64,000 nucleotides of DNA from Manihot esculenta (lineage: Eukaryota > Streptophyta > Magnoliopsida > Malpighiales > Euphorbiaceae): assembly GCF_001659605.2 (NCBI RefSeq), contig NC_035177.2, positions 1,550,611 through 1,614,610 on the forward strand, given 5' to 3'. The notes under the pieces were generated by a model. That model made no database searches. It was given only the letters and a program-made list of their open reading frames with translations, and was not told the origin of the DNA. Both the position numbers and the translations under genes were made by a program. The stretch's first letter is position 1, and each line of letters opens with the position of its first letter. Positions 25,301 through 38,300 of the stretch are shown here, one piece after another.

Positions 25301-28300
25301 AAACAAATAAGGTCAGCGCTTGCAATTGCTTCCTTGTTGAATCGTACACTGGTGAGATTAATTCCAACCTTGCACGCACTTGTTTTGTCATAGATTTTGC
25401 CAGTGGTGGAAATTTGTTCTCTGTTATCATGACTGAGATTCTTTTTATTTCCATTAACTAGTTGCATACTTCTATCAACTTTCATGAATTTGCAAGCTTG
25501 TAATATGACCACAACACTGCTGAGTGCTTAGTAGATGGTGCTTTTTAACAGTTCCAAAAATTTTAGTTTGTATCAAGATGGGATTTAGATTTTTAGTTTG
25601 GTTGATATGTTTACATCATTGTAAATGTTAGAACAGTATTGGAGATTAAACACCATCATCATTAATCGCATATTATCACTTTTTTTTTTCATCCTTGTAT
25701 TTTCCTGTTAATGGTTTATCATCTTGAGGTTTTTTGTTTCCTGAATGGTTCATAGCCTGTGAGAATAAAGCAAAGCGATTCTCATTAGAGAATTTACCAT
25801 GGCAAAGTTCTGGAAGGGATTTCAACAATGCAGTATTGCTGACTAGAGAATCTATCAAGCAGAGGATAAGCTTACCTTGTTCATTTCTTGTCTTGTGCTC
25901 ATGTGTGGTATTTCCATGTGTGATGAAACTTTAACAAATAGACATTCAAATTGGAGATATTTCCACGAATAAATATAAAATTAACTGTAATATTATTTTA
26001 TAACTGTAAATTTAAAATCTTTTGTCACACAAGAAATTTCTGGGCTATGAAAAAGGGAAAGTATACTGAGTGAAGAATTGGCAGTGTGAACTGCGGTAGC
26101 TCTAGAAAATTGAGACCATTGCCAAATACTGTTTTAGGTTGAGAAAATCTTATATATATATATCTTTTCTATATGGAACAAAAAGATAGAAAATAAAAAA
26201 AAAGCAATTACATGTAGCCTAATGAAAGAGCATGTCCTTGTCTTTCTTTGTTAAAGAATTTAAATTTGACTGGCCCTTTTTGAGCTTTGATGTGTGCTTA
26301 GTAGTGTCATTGAAATGTGGGTCAGATTAAAAAACTAGATAATATCCATCATTGAGCTATACCATTTTAATGAGGTTGTAGTCTGTGTGGCAACTGATAA
26401 TGATCTGCGGTAGCTAAAAGTTAACAATGTTATCTAGTTTTAAGTCCATAGAAATTGAAACAAACTGTCAAGTGGCTCTGAGATGAATGTTGGGACAAAA
26501 TCTTAACATTATACGTGCAGAATTGTCAAAGGCGAACTGGATGCTCATCCTAGGTGCTTGGGTTGATGCAAGGTGCTGAGTTTCTGGGTGCTTGAGGCAT
26601 CCATCCCATTTGCTTGACAGCAGTACTATCAACGCTAAGTTGACCTAGGACATGAAGATTGATTAGTTAGTTGAGCTGGGTTGTTAGATTGATTGATAAT
26701 ACAAGAATATCTTTCCTCTTCCTATTTCTATTCTTCTTCTTCTTCCCTTTCCCCATTTTCATGTTTGGTAGTGGCTCTGCCACAACAATTCACTTCTTAA
26801 TTATAGACTTGAGAGGCAAATGTGCCATAGCTTGAGATATCAATAGTGAAGTGTATGCTTAGCTTACATTAGGACCAAAAAAATAAGCTTCTACAAATAC
26901 AAGGGGAGAAAAGAAGACAGCACAGGAAAGCACTTAGCCAAGCCTTGAGGCTTTTGAAACACTGAAATAAGTGCTTAAAGGAATTATCAAAATTCTAATG
27001 CCCTTGGGATAACAAGAATAGAAGGCCAACAAATATCTTCCTTTGCTTTAGAATGGATTTAAGAATAAGACAACAAAATCTGCATGCTAACTTGAGCCAT
27101 CATAGTTTTCTTTGCTTCAAATTTAAATTTAGGTGGAATGCCATGTTTAGATTGGTTACTTTCATATAATCGGTTGACTCAGTGGCGTATAAATTAATTA
27201 ATCTGCATAACTAGAAAATGCTCAAGGAGTTTATATCTTGATCTCTTTTTCTCTGTTTTTGTTGTGTCAATTCAGGTCATGCCTCCATTATGGTGCAGAT
27301 TGGATAGGCTATGGTTTTCCCATCCTGGGGTTCTGAAGGGAACTATGACTAGACAACCTTTTATCTGCCCTTTGGACCACGTGTTTGAGGTATTTTTAAT
27401 ATTCTGATTCTGTCTAAATTGCTATTATCTCATTAACAAGCTACTACCTGTGATGATGTTGGTATCCTTTTTGGCATGGAAAAACTTCTGAAGAACCTTT
27501 CCATGGGAAACATCAAATAATTGGATTTCATTTTTTGCGAATCTGGCCTCTTATTTTTTTCAGTCACCATTTGTTTCTTGCTTGTGAATTACATTCTATT
27601 AGTTTTAAGGAATTCCGAATATATGATTGTGCCAAGAGAATTGAAACTGAACCAAACTAGTTTTTTCTTCAGACCTTTGGGTAAAGTTTTATTGCCTATC
27701 AAAGAAATATTCCTTTGTATTTGATAAAAATAACTTGAGCTTGCTGCTTGTGTACAAGTTTTCATACAAATGTGTAAAAATAGAAGACAAGTGCATGTGA
27801 TAGTTATATTTTAATTTTGCATGATTACTCTTAAAATTAAGGAATATGAATTACTTGCAGGTGAATGTGATGTTAAAACAGCTGCCGGAGGAGGAGTTTG
27901 GCCCTGGTATCAGCATCAGAGAGTACTCATTTTTGGACAATCCTTCCTTGCCCAAACAAGTAAATGACAAAAACGAGTAAATGACTAATGATTACAGTTA
28001 AAACAGTTAGGTAGTATTTGATGAAATTGGAAGTTCCAAAGCTGGAATACAACTGAATAATTGGTGCATATAAATGTTGAAATTGTGGATTAGAATAATC
28101 ATGGATTAAATAATATTCTTTCATAGACATAACACAAAAAAGTGTGAAAGGAAAATTATGAAATGAGCAAGCCAACAAAAGTTGTAATGATGATGGTATT
28201 GGTAATTGCACTTTGTGATATTAATGGTGTTCATGGTTGTTATGGCTAGCTGGTGGCTGTGGTAATGGAATATGGCGAAGCCAATGGGTTAACTATTTTA

Positions 28301-29760
28301 ATGCTGACCATGATGGTTGTGTGATGATGTGATTATTTTAGATGCTGAATATAGGGTATTTTTTTTTTGGCAGTTGAGAAAAACATTATTAGTAAAATAC
28401 CTGAAGCTAATTCTTTTATTTTTTCTATTATTATTTTTTTTAATTGTGAAATACACTTCAAAAGGACCGTGTTAGAAGATAAATGTAATGGCAAAACACA
28501 TAGAATTAAGTGCAGTTTAGTTTAATTTGATGAACTTAATCAATCCATTAAACACCCTTTTCATGCTTCCCATTTCCCATTACTTATGGCGACCATCCTT
28601 TGGACATATGCAGGTGAAAGAGTCGTGGCTTGATGTCCAGCTTTGTCAAGAAGGAACTCAAGATTGTTTCGCATCAAATAAAACGAGTTCATCAGGGGTA
28701 CTCAGATTTCCAAATCACAGCAATGAAGAAATGGTATTTCAAATTTTTTCTGCATCAACTATCTCATATTTCAATTCCTAATATGTTCCTCCAAGATAAT
28801 AAGATGCTTTCTTGTACCATATTTAGTTATTTACTCGACCTATCTCAGGAGTTTTGATGGATTTATTTGTCCTTATTAGATGGGCCTTATATCAATATAA
28901 ACCTGACTGGCAAATCAAAGAAAATCAATGCCGGTGAAGGCTTCACTGTGTGTGTTTATGTTTTAAATATAGTATCATAACAAACCTGAGCGTTCTGACT
29001 CTTTAGAAACTTGGAATATGAGTATTGGATTATTAAGATAATCATTTACCAGCGTTTCAAATAATAATGTTCACCGCTCATTGCTTTTCACTTGCCGTTT
29101 TAATTGTATGGGTAACATGCAGTTCAAGACCATATTCTCGTCCTTCAAGGAAGTCAAAGTTATTCAGTTCTCTTCAGTGCAAGACGCCTTCCTGGGTTTT
29201 ACTGACAAGGTAAGTTTTTTTTTTTCTTTTGGTCTGTTCTTTCTTTTCTTATGGAAGCTGAAATTTTGACAAGATTGGCAAGTTTTTTCTTCCCCCGCTT
29301 TTGTAATGTAATTTAGTTAGTTCTTTAATTTAAAATGTGCTGCATTTTTATATTCTTTCATCAAGGGGACATTAATCATTGAATCAGAGTAGGCCACATT
29401 GTGAAAGAACATTAGAAAACTCTCCTCCAAAACCCCTCCCCTAGCCAAAAAAAAAAGAGAGAGAGATTATGTCACAGATGTTATATCCTTCAATTAAATA
29501 ATTGCTAATTTTTTTTCAGCATTTTCTACAATTTGAAGAGTATACTGTGGTCTGTTATTCATATACTAATACAATGGTAAATTTGTGGTCAGAAAATAGA
29601 AGAAAAATTTAGGAACCGTGTGAAAAGGTACGTGGGTATATGGTGTTGTGTGGAGAATCACACACCTGGACATATATATTATGACATGTACTGGGATGAC
29701 AAACCTGACTGGAAACCAATGCCACCAGAGACTCCAGAGCAAGACCACCCACCTTGGTAA
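16331..29760 (+). CDS. XEG113: Arabinosyltransferase XEG113-like (extensin arabinosylation)
   Basis: A Golgi type II glycosyltransferase (GT77 group) that extends arabinose chains on hydroxyproline of extensins. Thirteen exons: 16331-16535, 16616-16903, 16984-17189, 19722-19827, 20650-20906, 21046-21181, 25115-25209, 25298-25351, 27276-27389, 27861-27959, 28614-28733, 29123-29209, 29593-29760. They join in frame to 644 aa plus TAA, the length I recall for the Arabidopsis protein. A short cytoplasmic tail is followed by one membrane anchor (residues about 22-45) and a Pro/Ser-rich stem. The nucleotide-sugar transferase core has VIIVTFGNYAFMDFILTW and the DxD motif CDTDMVWL (Asp226, Asp228). 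The tail ends ETPEQDHPPW. Exon 7 ends at a GC donor (25210-25211); all others are GT. Introns 3 and 6 are swollen by LTR elements and MITEs. The ATG at 16331 is chosen because it gives the expected short tail before the anchor. No lesion is seen. Confidence 0.95.
17544..18907 (-). mobile_element. Short LTR retroelement with gag remnant, in XEG113 intron 3
   Basis: Two direct repeats (17544 to about 17921 and 18482 to about 18907) both start TGTTAGGGTCCTGC and share long blocks, such as GGCTAACCTCCTACAAAT. The interior is only about 560 bp. The complement of an iMet primer site, GCTCTGATACCA, lies at 18467-18478 beside the right repeat, so the element points to the minus strand. A gag start is visible on the minus strand at 18168-18416 (ending KLDFLCISGQEDPLG). 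The size is like TRIM/SMART elements, but with a gag remnant. Right-hand LTR borders are approximate because the copies differ by indels, and no target duplication is evident. Confidence 0.72.
19144..19527. mobile_element. MITE with long inverted arms, in XEG113 intron 3
   Basis: About 384 bp. The left arm starts GGAAAATTTACTATTCAG and includes GGTCCCTCAGTTTTGAAAAA. The right arm, read in reverse complement, starts GGAAAATTACTATGTGGTCC and includes GTCTCTCAGTTTTGAAAAA. A second internal copy of the left arm lies at about 19283-19345. It is non-coding. Older relatives appear at about 40455-40800 and 60615-60975. Confidence 0.6.
21231..23897 (-). mobile_element. Short LTR retroelement with gag remnant, in XEG113 intron 6
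   Basis: A perfect 5-bp target duplication TAAAC (21226-21230 and 23898-23902). The left LTR 21231-21460 starts TGTTATGG and ends CATAACA. The right LTR runs from 22005 to 23897 and is split by a later insertion at 22086-23627. The minus-strand orientation is set by an iMet primer site complement at 21990-22001 and a pyrimidine tract (TCTTCTCCTC) just inside the left LTR. The interior is 544 bp and has a minus-strand gag fragment (21586-21777, with KLDFPSCDGTNGTLSSYI) and a tandemly doubled 21-bp segment at about 21950-21989. Without the nested insertion it is about 1.1 kb. The left LTR lacks about 110 bp present in the right one. Confidence 0.82.
22086..23627 (+). mobile_element. Probable solo LTR nested in the right LTR of the intron 6 element
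   Basis: 1,542 bp starting TGACTGTGCGG and ending ACTAATCA, flanked by CCTCA on both sides (22081-22085 and 23628-23632). TG...CA ends with a 5-bp duplication fit LTR integration. One TTTATATAG motif near 23020 could be its promoter, which would make it plus-strand. Near 23118-23150 a GAATTTT unit is repeated, and TTTGAAATTTGAATTTCAAA words recur to 23420. No gag or pol is present, so a solo LTR left by recombination is the simplest reading. An unclassified non-coding element is possible. Confidence 0.6.
24208..24946. mobile_element. Inverted-repeat MITE in XEG113 intron 6
   Basis: About 740 bp. The left end TAGTGTTTAGTTCAATTCTA and the right end in reverse complement, TATGTTTGGTTCAATTCCAA, are inverted. 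Subterminal GAATTCAATT / AATTGAATTC words occur at both sides. It is non-coding and AT-rich. A TA duplication is possible, but the ends are too diverged to prove it. Confidence 0.55.
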
Positions 29761-30397
29761 GCCCTTACGCCAATTATATATTTTATTGAAATATGTGAGA
29801 TAACACAAAAGAACAAAGGAGAACACGTGGAGCTAGTTTAGAAAGAAGACATATATAGATGAAACTTAAAAGAGGATAGTACCAAGATGGTTTAGTTCCT
29901 TGCACAGGTTAAGCCAACATCTGTGCTTGTATTTATGGATATTCAATGTTTTTAGAGGAAGGGATTAGGGAGGATTGATTTATGTCCTGTAATCACTGTA
30001 ACCTTAGAGGAATTTCATTTTTTATGTACTGTCATCTTGTATTTTTTTAAAAGAATTCTTTTGTCTTCTTTTTCGTAATACTAAAAAATAAATGAAATTT
30101 GTTGTTATAAGAAAAAGAATACCTGCTTTAATTGCTTGTTTGCTTGGTTTGATTACTGTTTATAATAGAGTTGTACTCGGCATTAAGAGTTGTTGTTTTT
30201 ATACTCAGTCTCCTTTGTATTTCTACTTCCACTTAGATTCTTTATTATTCATAGAACTACTTATCATTACGGGTCATTTTATGCAAATTCAATTTTTATA
30301 ACTTTATATTTTCATTTTAGTAAAGTATTCGCATTCCAACCACATTAGCCAAAATATTTTCATATTATACCGGCACATTCAAAATGTTAAGATCTCA

Positions 30398-30507
30398 GTG
30401 AGTGGTTTGATTTGAACCGAATTAAAAAAAATAAAAATTAAATTAAATTTTTAAATTAATTTTGTTTAATCTGATTTTTTTATTTAAACTAAATACTGTT
30501 GACTCCT
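30398..30507. repeat. Fragment of the TCGGTT-rich element family
   Basis: GAACCGAATT, an AT-rich block ATTTTTAAATTAATTTT and the end ATACTGTTGACTCCT resemble the right end of 8171-8622 (ATACTGCTCACCCCT). Only about 110 bp remain. Confidence 0.4.
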
Positions 30508-30509
30508 AA

Positions 30510-30870
30510 TTTCAAGCATCTTAATGCTCACTTAGGCGATATTTTACCAACCTCATATGTCTTAGCGTTCATTCACACAATATTTTATCCATTTCAAGCG
30601 CCTTACCACTCTAATGTTTTAATACTCGTTCAAGCGATGTCTCACCACTTCAAATGCTTTAACACTCATTCATACAATATTTCGCCTACTTCAGGCGCAC
30701 TCATTCAAGGGATATTTTGCCCTTTTCATGCGCTTTAATGTCTATTTAGGCGATATTTTATTTACCTTAATGCTTTAGTGTCTACTTGGATGACAATTCG
30801 CTCACTTCCGATGCTTTAGCGTCCAATTCGCTCACTTCCAATGCTTTAGCGTCCATTCAAACAATATTGA
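30510..30870. repeat. Degenerate tandem repeat
   Basis: Repeated words follow one another roughly every 45-60 bp: TTTAGCGTCCATTCA, AGGCGATATTTT, CACTTC and AATGCTTTA in recurring order, with many changes. The last two units (about 30793-30850, TCGCTCACTTCC then ATGCTTTAGCGTCC) are nearly identical. No open frame of note. Confidence 0.5.
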
Positions 30871-32389
30871 TCACTTGACGGAGAACTAATGATGTAAATC
30901 AATATAAAAATATATATTAAATTTTTTAGTCTCAATACTCCAAAATCAATCAACAATTTAAGTATTTTATAATTCTCTTAATAAGATACTAGAATCCTAA
31001 CTAAAATAAGATATTATCTATATTAAAAAAATTATCCTTATCTGTATACAATTTTTTATCTATACAATTTTTTATCTTATCTCATATAAAATTCAATATT
31101 TTATTAGGAATATAATTTTATTATCTCATGTATTTATTCAAATTTTATCTCATTCATTAAGGAACTCATAACTTTCATACACGGATATATTACTCTTCTA
31201 AATAATTAATTCTCTGGTTTACTCAATACACGTATTAACGTTTAAGTGTCAGAGAAACTGTAAGTCCATTCACATAGTATTTTTCCAGCTAATTTATATC
31301 AAAAAAATATGATGTAAATAATATTAATTATATATCGGATTGGATGTCCCGAAGGACAATATTAATTATATATATATATATATATAACAAATTCATTTAA
31401 AATCTTATTGATGTAAACATTTTAATTGCATACTTTTCACCATCTTACTAAATTTCAAAATTTTTTATTAATTTATTTTAATAACTGACTTAAATCTTGA
31501 GAAAAAAATAAAATTGAATAAACAAAAATAATTTTATAGCTTTTTATAAGAAATAGCATTTAAATTACATTTTTACTAATTAAATTTAATTTAATTTATT
31601 ATTTAGAAATTTTCAAACTTAATCTATTTAAATTAGAGTTTTATTAGTTAAATTAAATTTAATTTATTATTTAAAAATTTTTAAATTTAATCTATAAAAT
31701 TTCATTTTTATAAAAGATAATTGTTTGTTATTAGAGCATAATTATTTTATATAGAAGGGATAAAATTTAAAATATTTATTCTATCGTATAAAAATAATAA
31801 ATTATAAATAATTTTTAAATTTATCCTGTTATAAAAATAATTTAAATTTATAGTAAAAAATGGAATTTAAATACAAATAGAACTTTAAGTGAACTCAAAT
31901 TATTTTTATATAATAAAATTTAATTTAAATTAAAATAATTACTTTAAAGACATTTAAGTAATTTTGTAAATCTAATATATAATCAAATATTTAATCTAAC
32001 TGATCCTAATGCTATTCTTTCAAAATTTTGCAAAAACCCGACGTAGGCAGCATCACAAACCTAAGAGAGTTGCCAATTTTCATTGATGTCTTTTCACTTA
32101 TCGGCAGGCACTGGGAACCAAATTCAGCTAACACGGCACTCATCTACACAACTGCCCAAAACAACATAAACCCATAAAAACAGAGTTTCTTTTCCTTTTC
32201 AGTTTCATTTCTTGGATCAAAGGAGAAAAGCACATCCAGCTTAAAGCAAGTGCAGAATATTATGTCCTGCTCTGACTTCTGTAGGAGATGTATATATAAT
32301 GAATAAAGGGAACATAATACATGAAGTAGTTATTTGATCACGAAATCGGTGATTTTAAAAACAATAACTGTACACAACTAAATATTTCA

Positions 32390-35300
32390 TCATTGTTTGC
32401 CTGCTTTATCTATGGATTTTGGCAAGGAGGGGCCTGAGGACATGTGTTCCCTCTGGTATGAACCCTTGTTAATGGATGGATCTTTGTGAATGAGTGGTTC
32501 GGAATCCCGGGAATGAACATGAGGAATGCTCCCAGCAATTGCCTGTCTTTCTCTATAGGACGCCCAAGTTACCATATAAAGACCACCAATGATCAGGCAT
32601 CCTCCCAAGATGCTGTTACCACATGAAAAACACAGAGTAAGCCCTTCTCTCACCAGCTTTAGGACTTGGGTGCTATAGAAGAAACCCAGAAGATCATTCA
32701 CATTTGTTTTAAGAACGAAACTATATTTTATGAGAGAACACAAATGGGACCATTTATAAGCCAATGATGCAAATCACAGCACCTAAGTGTGGATGACTGT
32801 GCAATATGAGTAAATATACAAATTGTGTGCAAAATTTTCAAGCGATTAGAGTAAAACCTTCCCAAATAAATGGGGCTTCCAAGAAAAATTTTTGATAGTA
32901 AGGCAGAAGCTGCAGGTTGAAGTGGATTGTAAAGTGAAACCAAAGCAGGTCCCAAGATCTTATTAGACCATGTAATGAGTCCATAATTAAGGGCAGAAGC
33001 AACGATTCCCTGGAAAAAAAAAAAAAAAGTGATGTCACATAAAAACGTGATTAAGATTTTAATATTAGTTGTAACTAATTTGGCACACCATATTTGTATT
33101 TTAAAAAAAAATTAAGGAGAGAGCAATATTATCACTTTTATGATTCTATGCCAGTATGCCATAACATGCAAGGGAATTCTTTTTATGGCATATACTCTAT
33201 TATTGAATGAGAGTCACTTGTAAACAAGAATGCAGGAAAAAGTCATTATCCATGATGATTGGTTACTGATGCGCAAATTTTTGGTCCAGGTTAAAACTAA
33301 TGAGCCTTAAAAATTATATCTTGTTACTAATAACACCCAAACCAAGTTGGCTGAGTCCAAAAGTAATAATACTAAATTTGGACTCAAAAGAAAAGCATCG
33401 AGAGTATAACAGTTTTGACATTCAAATATTAAATCACATGTCAGACTTCAAAAAAATGCAACTGCTAGGATAGCAATGCAAAAAACAGTATACACTTTCT
33501 ATAATGTGTTGAAAAAATTGTTCGTCTCCTCAGTTGCCAATGGATCTGTGCTTTCATTTTCAGTTCAATGAATGAGAAACAGATTTGCTAATTAATGAAG
33601 AATCAAGGGAGGGTGTTGGAATTGTGTAGTATTCCACTATTTCGTATCTTGTAAAGTAGATCCCTCCTTTTTTTAACTTTCTGATACGGAACCTTATAGC
33701 TTTATAACCAAAATAGTCATTTCTACCAAAGCCTAAATATGCTTGTTGAAGGCGCAACCTTATATAAATTAAAAAAAGAAATTATTAATGGCCCTACAAA
33801 ACCATAAAATTATTTACCAAGGGTGTGAAATTCTGTGACTCGGAGGGTGCGGACAACAATCGACAAATGTTCATGTTGATCTTGGAATTGCCTCCACCAA
33901 ATGGCTTAATTCCAACTTTGGCTTGCCCTTATTATACATTCTATTCATTTCTATTGTTTCTAACTGTTGTGGGATAAATTCCCTCATCCAACACTACGCA
34001 AGTGCAATTGGAATGGATGCAAATTTATAGGTCAATTAGTCACTTGTATTGCATTAGAATTAGATCATGACTAGAATTGGCTAGACATTTACGAAGGACT
34101 GTAAAATGCATGATTCTCTAGCTTCTCTAAAGAGTTTAACCTCAAACAAGGAGATGCGTATTTTCTAGACACTATGGAATAGACACCAAATATTGAATTT
34201 CTACCTGATATAAAAGGCTACCACAAGTTGATATAATGGAGGATTTGAGAGAGAAAGGGAGAACAAGTAAAGAATTGACTTTTATTTAATTAGGAATCAA
34301 GCAAAAGATGGATTGTTCACCTAGTTGAAATAGCAAACATACTTCCTCCTCCTCTATGAAGAGCGACTGCTATGTTACCTCCATCTCTCATTTAGATAAA
34401 ATTTAAATTTAAATTTAAAAGAAAAAGAAATAGAAGTAAAAAGTTTGGACCAATAAAAAACATGAATTTTGGACCAATAAAAAACATGAACAAGCTTTGT
34501 CAAACAATGTGCCATTGACAATTACAATTTTCTATGATCACAATTTTATGTGAACTGTAAAAATTAACTAGGTGACCTTAACTTGACATGTTGAGATAAT
34601 GATCAAGGGTATATAGCGCACAACTTGGATAAAGTTACCAACATGAAGAAAAGCAGAGAAATGAACACCTATGTGATGCACAAAGAGGAAAGGAATTTTC
34701 CAATTTCCTAGCTAGGTATTGAACCATCAAAACACTGATGACCATTCTCCAAATAAAAAGGGTATGCTCTCAAAAAGAATGATCACTGTTCAGATCTTGT
34801 ATCTTAAAAAGTGAACATTGAACTTCATCCCAGAAGGGTAAAAATATGCAGTTAACCATAGTTGGATAGAGTTGAAATTAGAAAATTGAAAATAAACTTC
34901 ATGTCCACAGGATCACAGCACATGTGAATAAGGATACATATAACATTGAACAGAAACTTACAGCATACACGACTGCCCAAAGCTCAGACTGTGTCAGACT
35001 CCACTCTTTTGTTCCATTGGTCATAAAGCCTGCTGTCAGTACTATCAAGAGAGCTCCAAATGCATATGAATATGCTGTGACTGAAATGTTGGCAGGATAT
35101 TTTGTAAGAACTGGAGCCTGCAAATTTCCAAATTACAAAATGAATATAATACAACAAACATATTACAAACACAATACATAAACTAATAGATAAAATGGTT
35201 CCTAGTGATGGGAAACAAACATGATTAATCGAGAAATACTGCCAAGAATTAGTGAAATGCATTGACAATGATCTAAATATCGTGTGCATCCACATGCACT

Positions 35301-38300
35301 GATGTACCAACTCTTTGCATACATAAAAAGACAAATTATAAAAACATAAGAGCAAATTCATTCCTTGAAAATAACATTAAGGACATCTGGACTAACTGTG
35401 CAAGTTGCTTCAAATATTACACTTATTCATGGTTAAACTTCTGGGAATGCATTAGACCTTTAATTCCCTCAAGTACACTACTTAGTAATATTATGTTATT
35501 GTTTCTCATGTACCATCTGTCAGAAATCAGAATACCATTGGTCTTGCTAAAGTATAGATAAATGAATTAAATACCAAGGATAGCAGTTTTGAAGCCTTCA
35601 AATATAAAAAATACTGAATTTTAGATTTTGAACAAATTGCACAAATCACAATTCTACTTGCTTATTTCACATATTAAAACCTAATATCATGACAGCACCA
35701 TGCATACAGGCAATGATTGCTTTTCTCAAATGCTACTTCATGTGGATTATGCATCGACAAGTGTGGGCCGCTTAATCTAATTTCCATGCTACCGTGGGCT
35801 AGAAATTCTTCCAAACGTTGTCATGATTTTGATGCAATGTAGATTTCTTCAAACCACCTAAGTTGACAGAGCATTTAATGAATGTTTATGAATGGTTCTA
35901 GATTGAATTCTACTTATACCTACATGCACAACTGCTCATAGTTCTTGCAACAATGCATGAAATAGAATAGAGTTCAGCTCACTCTCATCTTCTTCAGATC
36001 CAACAAATAAAAACAACAACTAAGCTCTTAATCCCAAGTAGTTGGAGTCAGCTATATGAATCACCTTTTTGCCATTCAGCTTTGTTCGAGTAAAGTTCTG
36101 CATCAATATTCAAAATTTGTATAACTTGTGATACTACTTTCCTCCATATCATTTTAAGCCTCTGTTTGTTTCACAAAAATATTTTTCAAGAAAATATTTT
36201 CCTCATTTTCTGCTATTTGACACAGTTAAGAAAGTTAGTCAACAAAAAATATTTTTCTAATCAAATGTGAAATATGGTCCATTTCAATGAAAATGATATC
36301 CTCTTTTGCAAAGATGAAATCAATCTCTGGAGTTTAAGAATGTTAATAACATTATTCTATATAAATTTATTAATATTAGTTTACTTTTTCTAATTACAAT
36401 TGAAGAATAGAAAATAAGTACTTTCTCGAAAAATATTTTCCATGGAAATTATTTCCCACAAAACATATTTTCCATAAGTAAGTTATTTTCTACAAACAAA
36501 TGGAACCTAAATCTTTTTTTTTTCTCCTCACCCCTTCTACTAATATATCACCATCTGCTTCAAAACATTTTACTAAAGTTCATTGCTTGAACTCCCTTGC
36601 ACTCAATTTATACAAGTCTTCTCTCTTCTGTATTTAGTCCTATAGTCTCTGCAAATTTTTTGCATAACAAATTGTATTACCTGCTAGTCACACGTTGGAG
36701 ATAAAACAACATATTGACAAATGGATTGTGTATGTGCCTCCACCATGATGACTAGAAAAACACAACACATTTATGACATTATGGGAAATTATTCTTCAAT
36801 TTACTGTATAACAGGATACTTGATTACACTGGCCTAGCATTTAGGGGCTCTAACATAAATAGTAGAGTTAAGCCAACTAACGTATAAACTTTTCCATCAG
36901 TCTCGAAAATATTATTTGTAAACAAAACAAACAAAAGGAAAGATGAATAACTCGAAGTAGCAGAAGGTTTTCAAATGGGCCCAATGATAAAGTTCTTAAG
37001 ATTCGAGAATGTCAAACTTAAACTAACTAAAAAGTTAAAATCAAAGTTAGAATGATATGAGGTTGATAATGCAGGACAAGCACACTTGGATACCCAAGAA
37101 CTTATAAGGTAATAGGGCTAAGCTTGGTGCTCCATGTCCTTGAGAGAAAAGAAAAGACACTTGTGAAGACATCAAGTTGATTGCCTGAAACAGTAAGGCA
37201 CAAGTTCACAAGGCCACTGCAACATGTAAGGTAACCCTGGTGATAGCTGGAAATGACATAAAAGAGATTCAAAAATATGCAGTTAATGCTTTGTAGAAGG
37301 CAAATTTTAGGCAACTAATCATTTGTAATGCAAGGAAAGATTTAAGCACCTATAGTTTGTAAGGATGCAGCAATATAAAGTGGCCTGGTGTTTACTTTAG
37401 AAAGGATGTTGAGATGAAATGGACAAAAAAAAAAGTACAGCAAGGGCAAAGGAAAGAGGAGAACAAAGAAAAGGGAGAAGAGAAAACATGCCAATAGGGC
37501 TTCCAAACCAAAGTACATCCACATCCCCTTATTCTGCCTAAGAAAATAGCTAGTTACTATTACATATGTAGTTATAGAGATTTAATAACTAACTCAAGAA
37601 CTACCAGGATTATAAATGCCAAGCAAGAAGATTCCAACCCAGTCTTAAATAGGAGACAAACATTCAAAATATGAAAATCCCTGATGAAACTAGATATTCT
37701 TATATAGAGCTAAGAAAACCCTTAAAAACGGTAACCCACTGCACAAAGCATCCCACACTTGTTGGCTCTAGGAAGTGCTAACATACCCTAAAAACCTTTA
37801 CTTCCTAAATAAAACATTTAGAAGAAAAATCTGAAAACCAATTTCAAAATTAAAAATAAATCTAAAAATCCTTAAATTATAATAATTTATAATTTCTATC
37901 ACTTCAATTTTTTAAGTTTCACTCCCATTTTTGATAAGCATAAAATTATTACCTGGATAGCTAGAAAAGTAGCCATGCACATACAATTCCCAATTAAGCA
38001 TAAAACTCCAAGGTGCCAACCTTCCAGTCCTACATTTAGTAACATGGAGAAAAACCATCCGACAGGCTCTGGCTGACCCCTGGCACTTATTTCACTAGCC
38101 ATAGAATCTACATCACTGTGGCCAAAGAGAGCTGGACCTCGAAACAGAACCATCAATATTGCACCAGAAACACATACAAGGGTACCCCCAACCTTTACTT
38201 GACCTTCAGTTTTTAGCAAATTCACTCTTTCTGTACTGCAAGAGCAAGTTCATATGGGAAACTGAACAAAAAGAACTCGCACGAAGGATATAATTTTTCA

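Larger units (their letters stand above)
29761..32389. other. Intergenic region between convergent XEG113 and WAT1-related genes
   Basis: It should hold the 3' UTRs of both genes near its ends. In between are a fragment of the TCGGTT-rich family (30398-30507), a degenerate tandem repeat (about 30510-30870), an AT microsatellite (31369-31386) and AT-rich spacer. No gene is supported. Confidence 0.55.
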
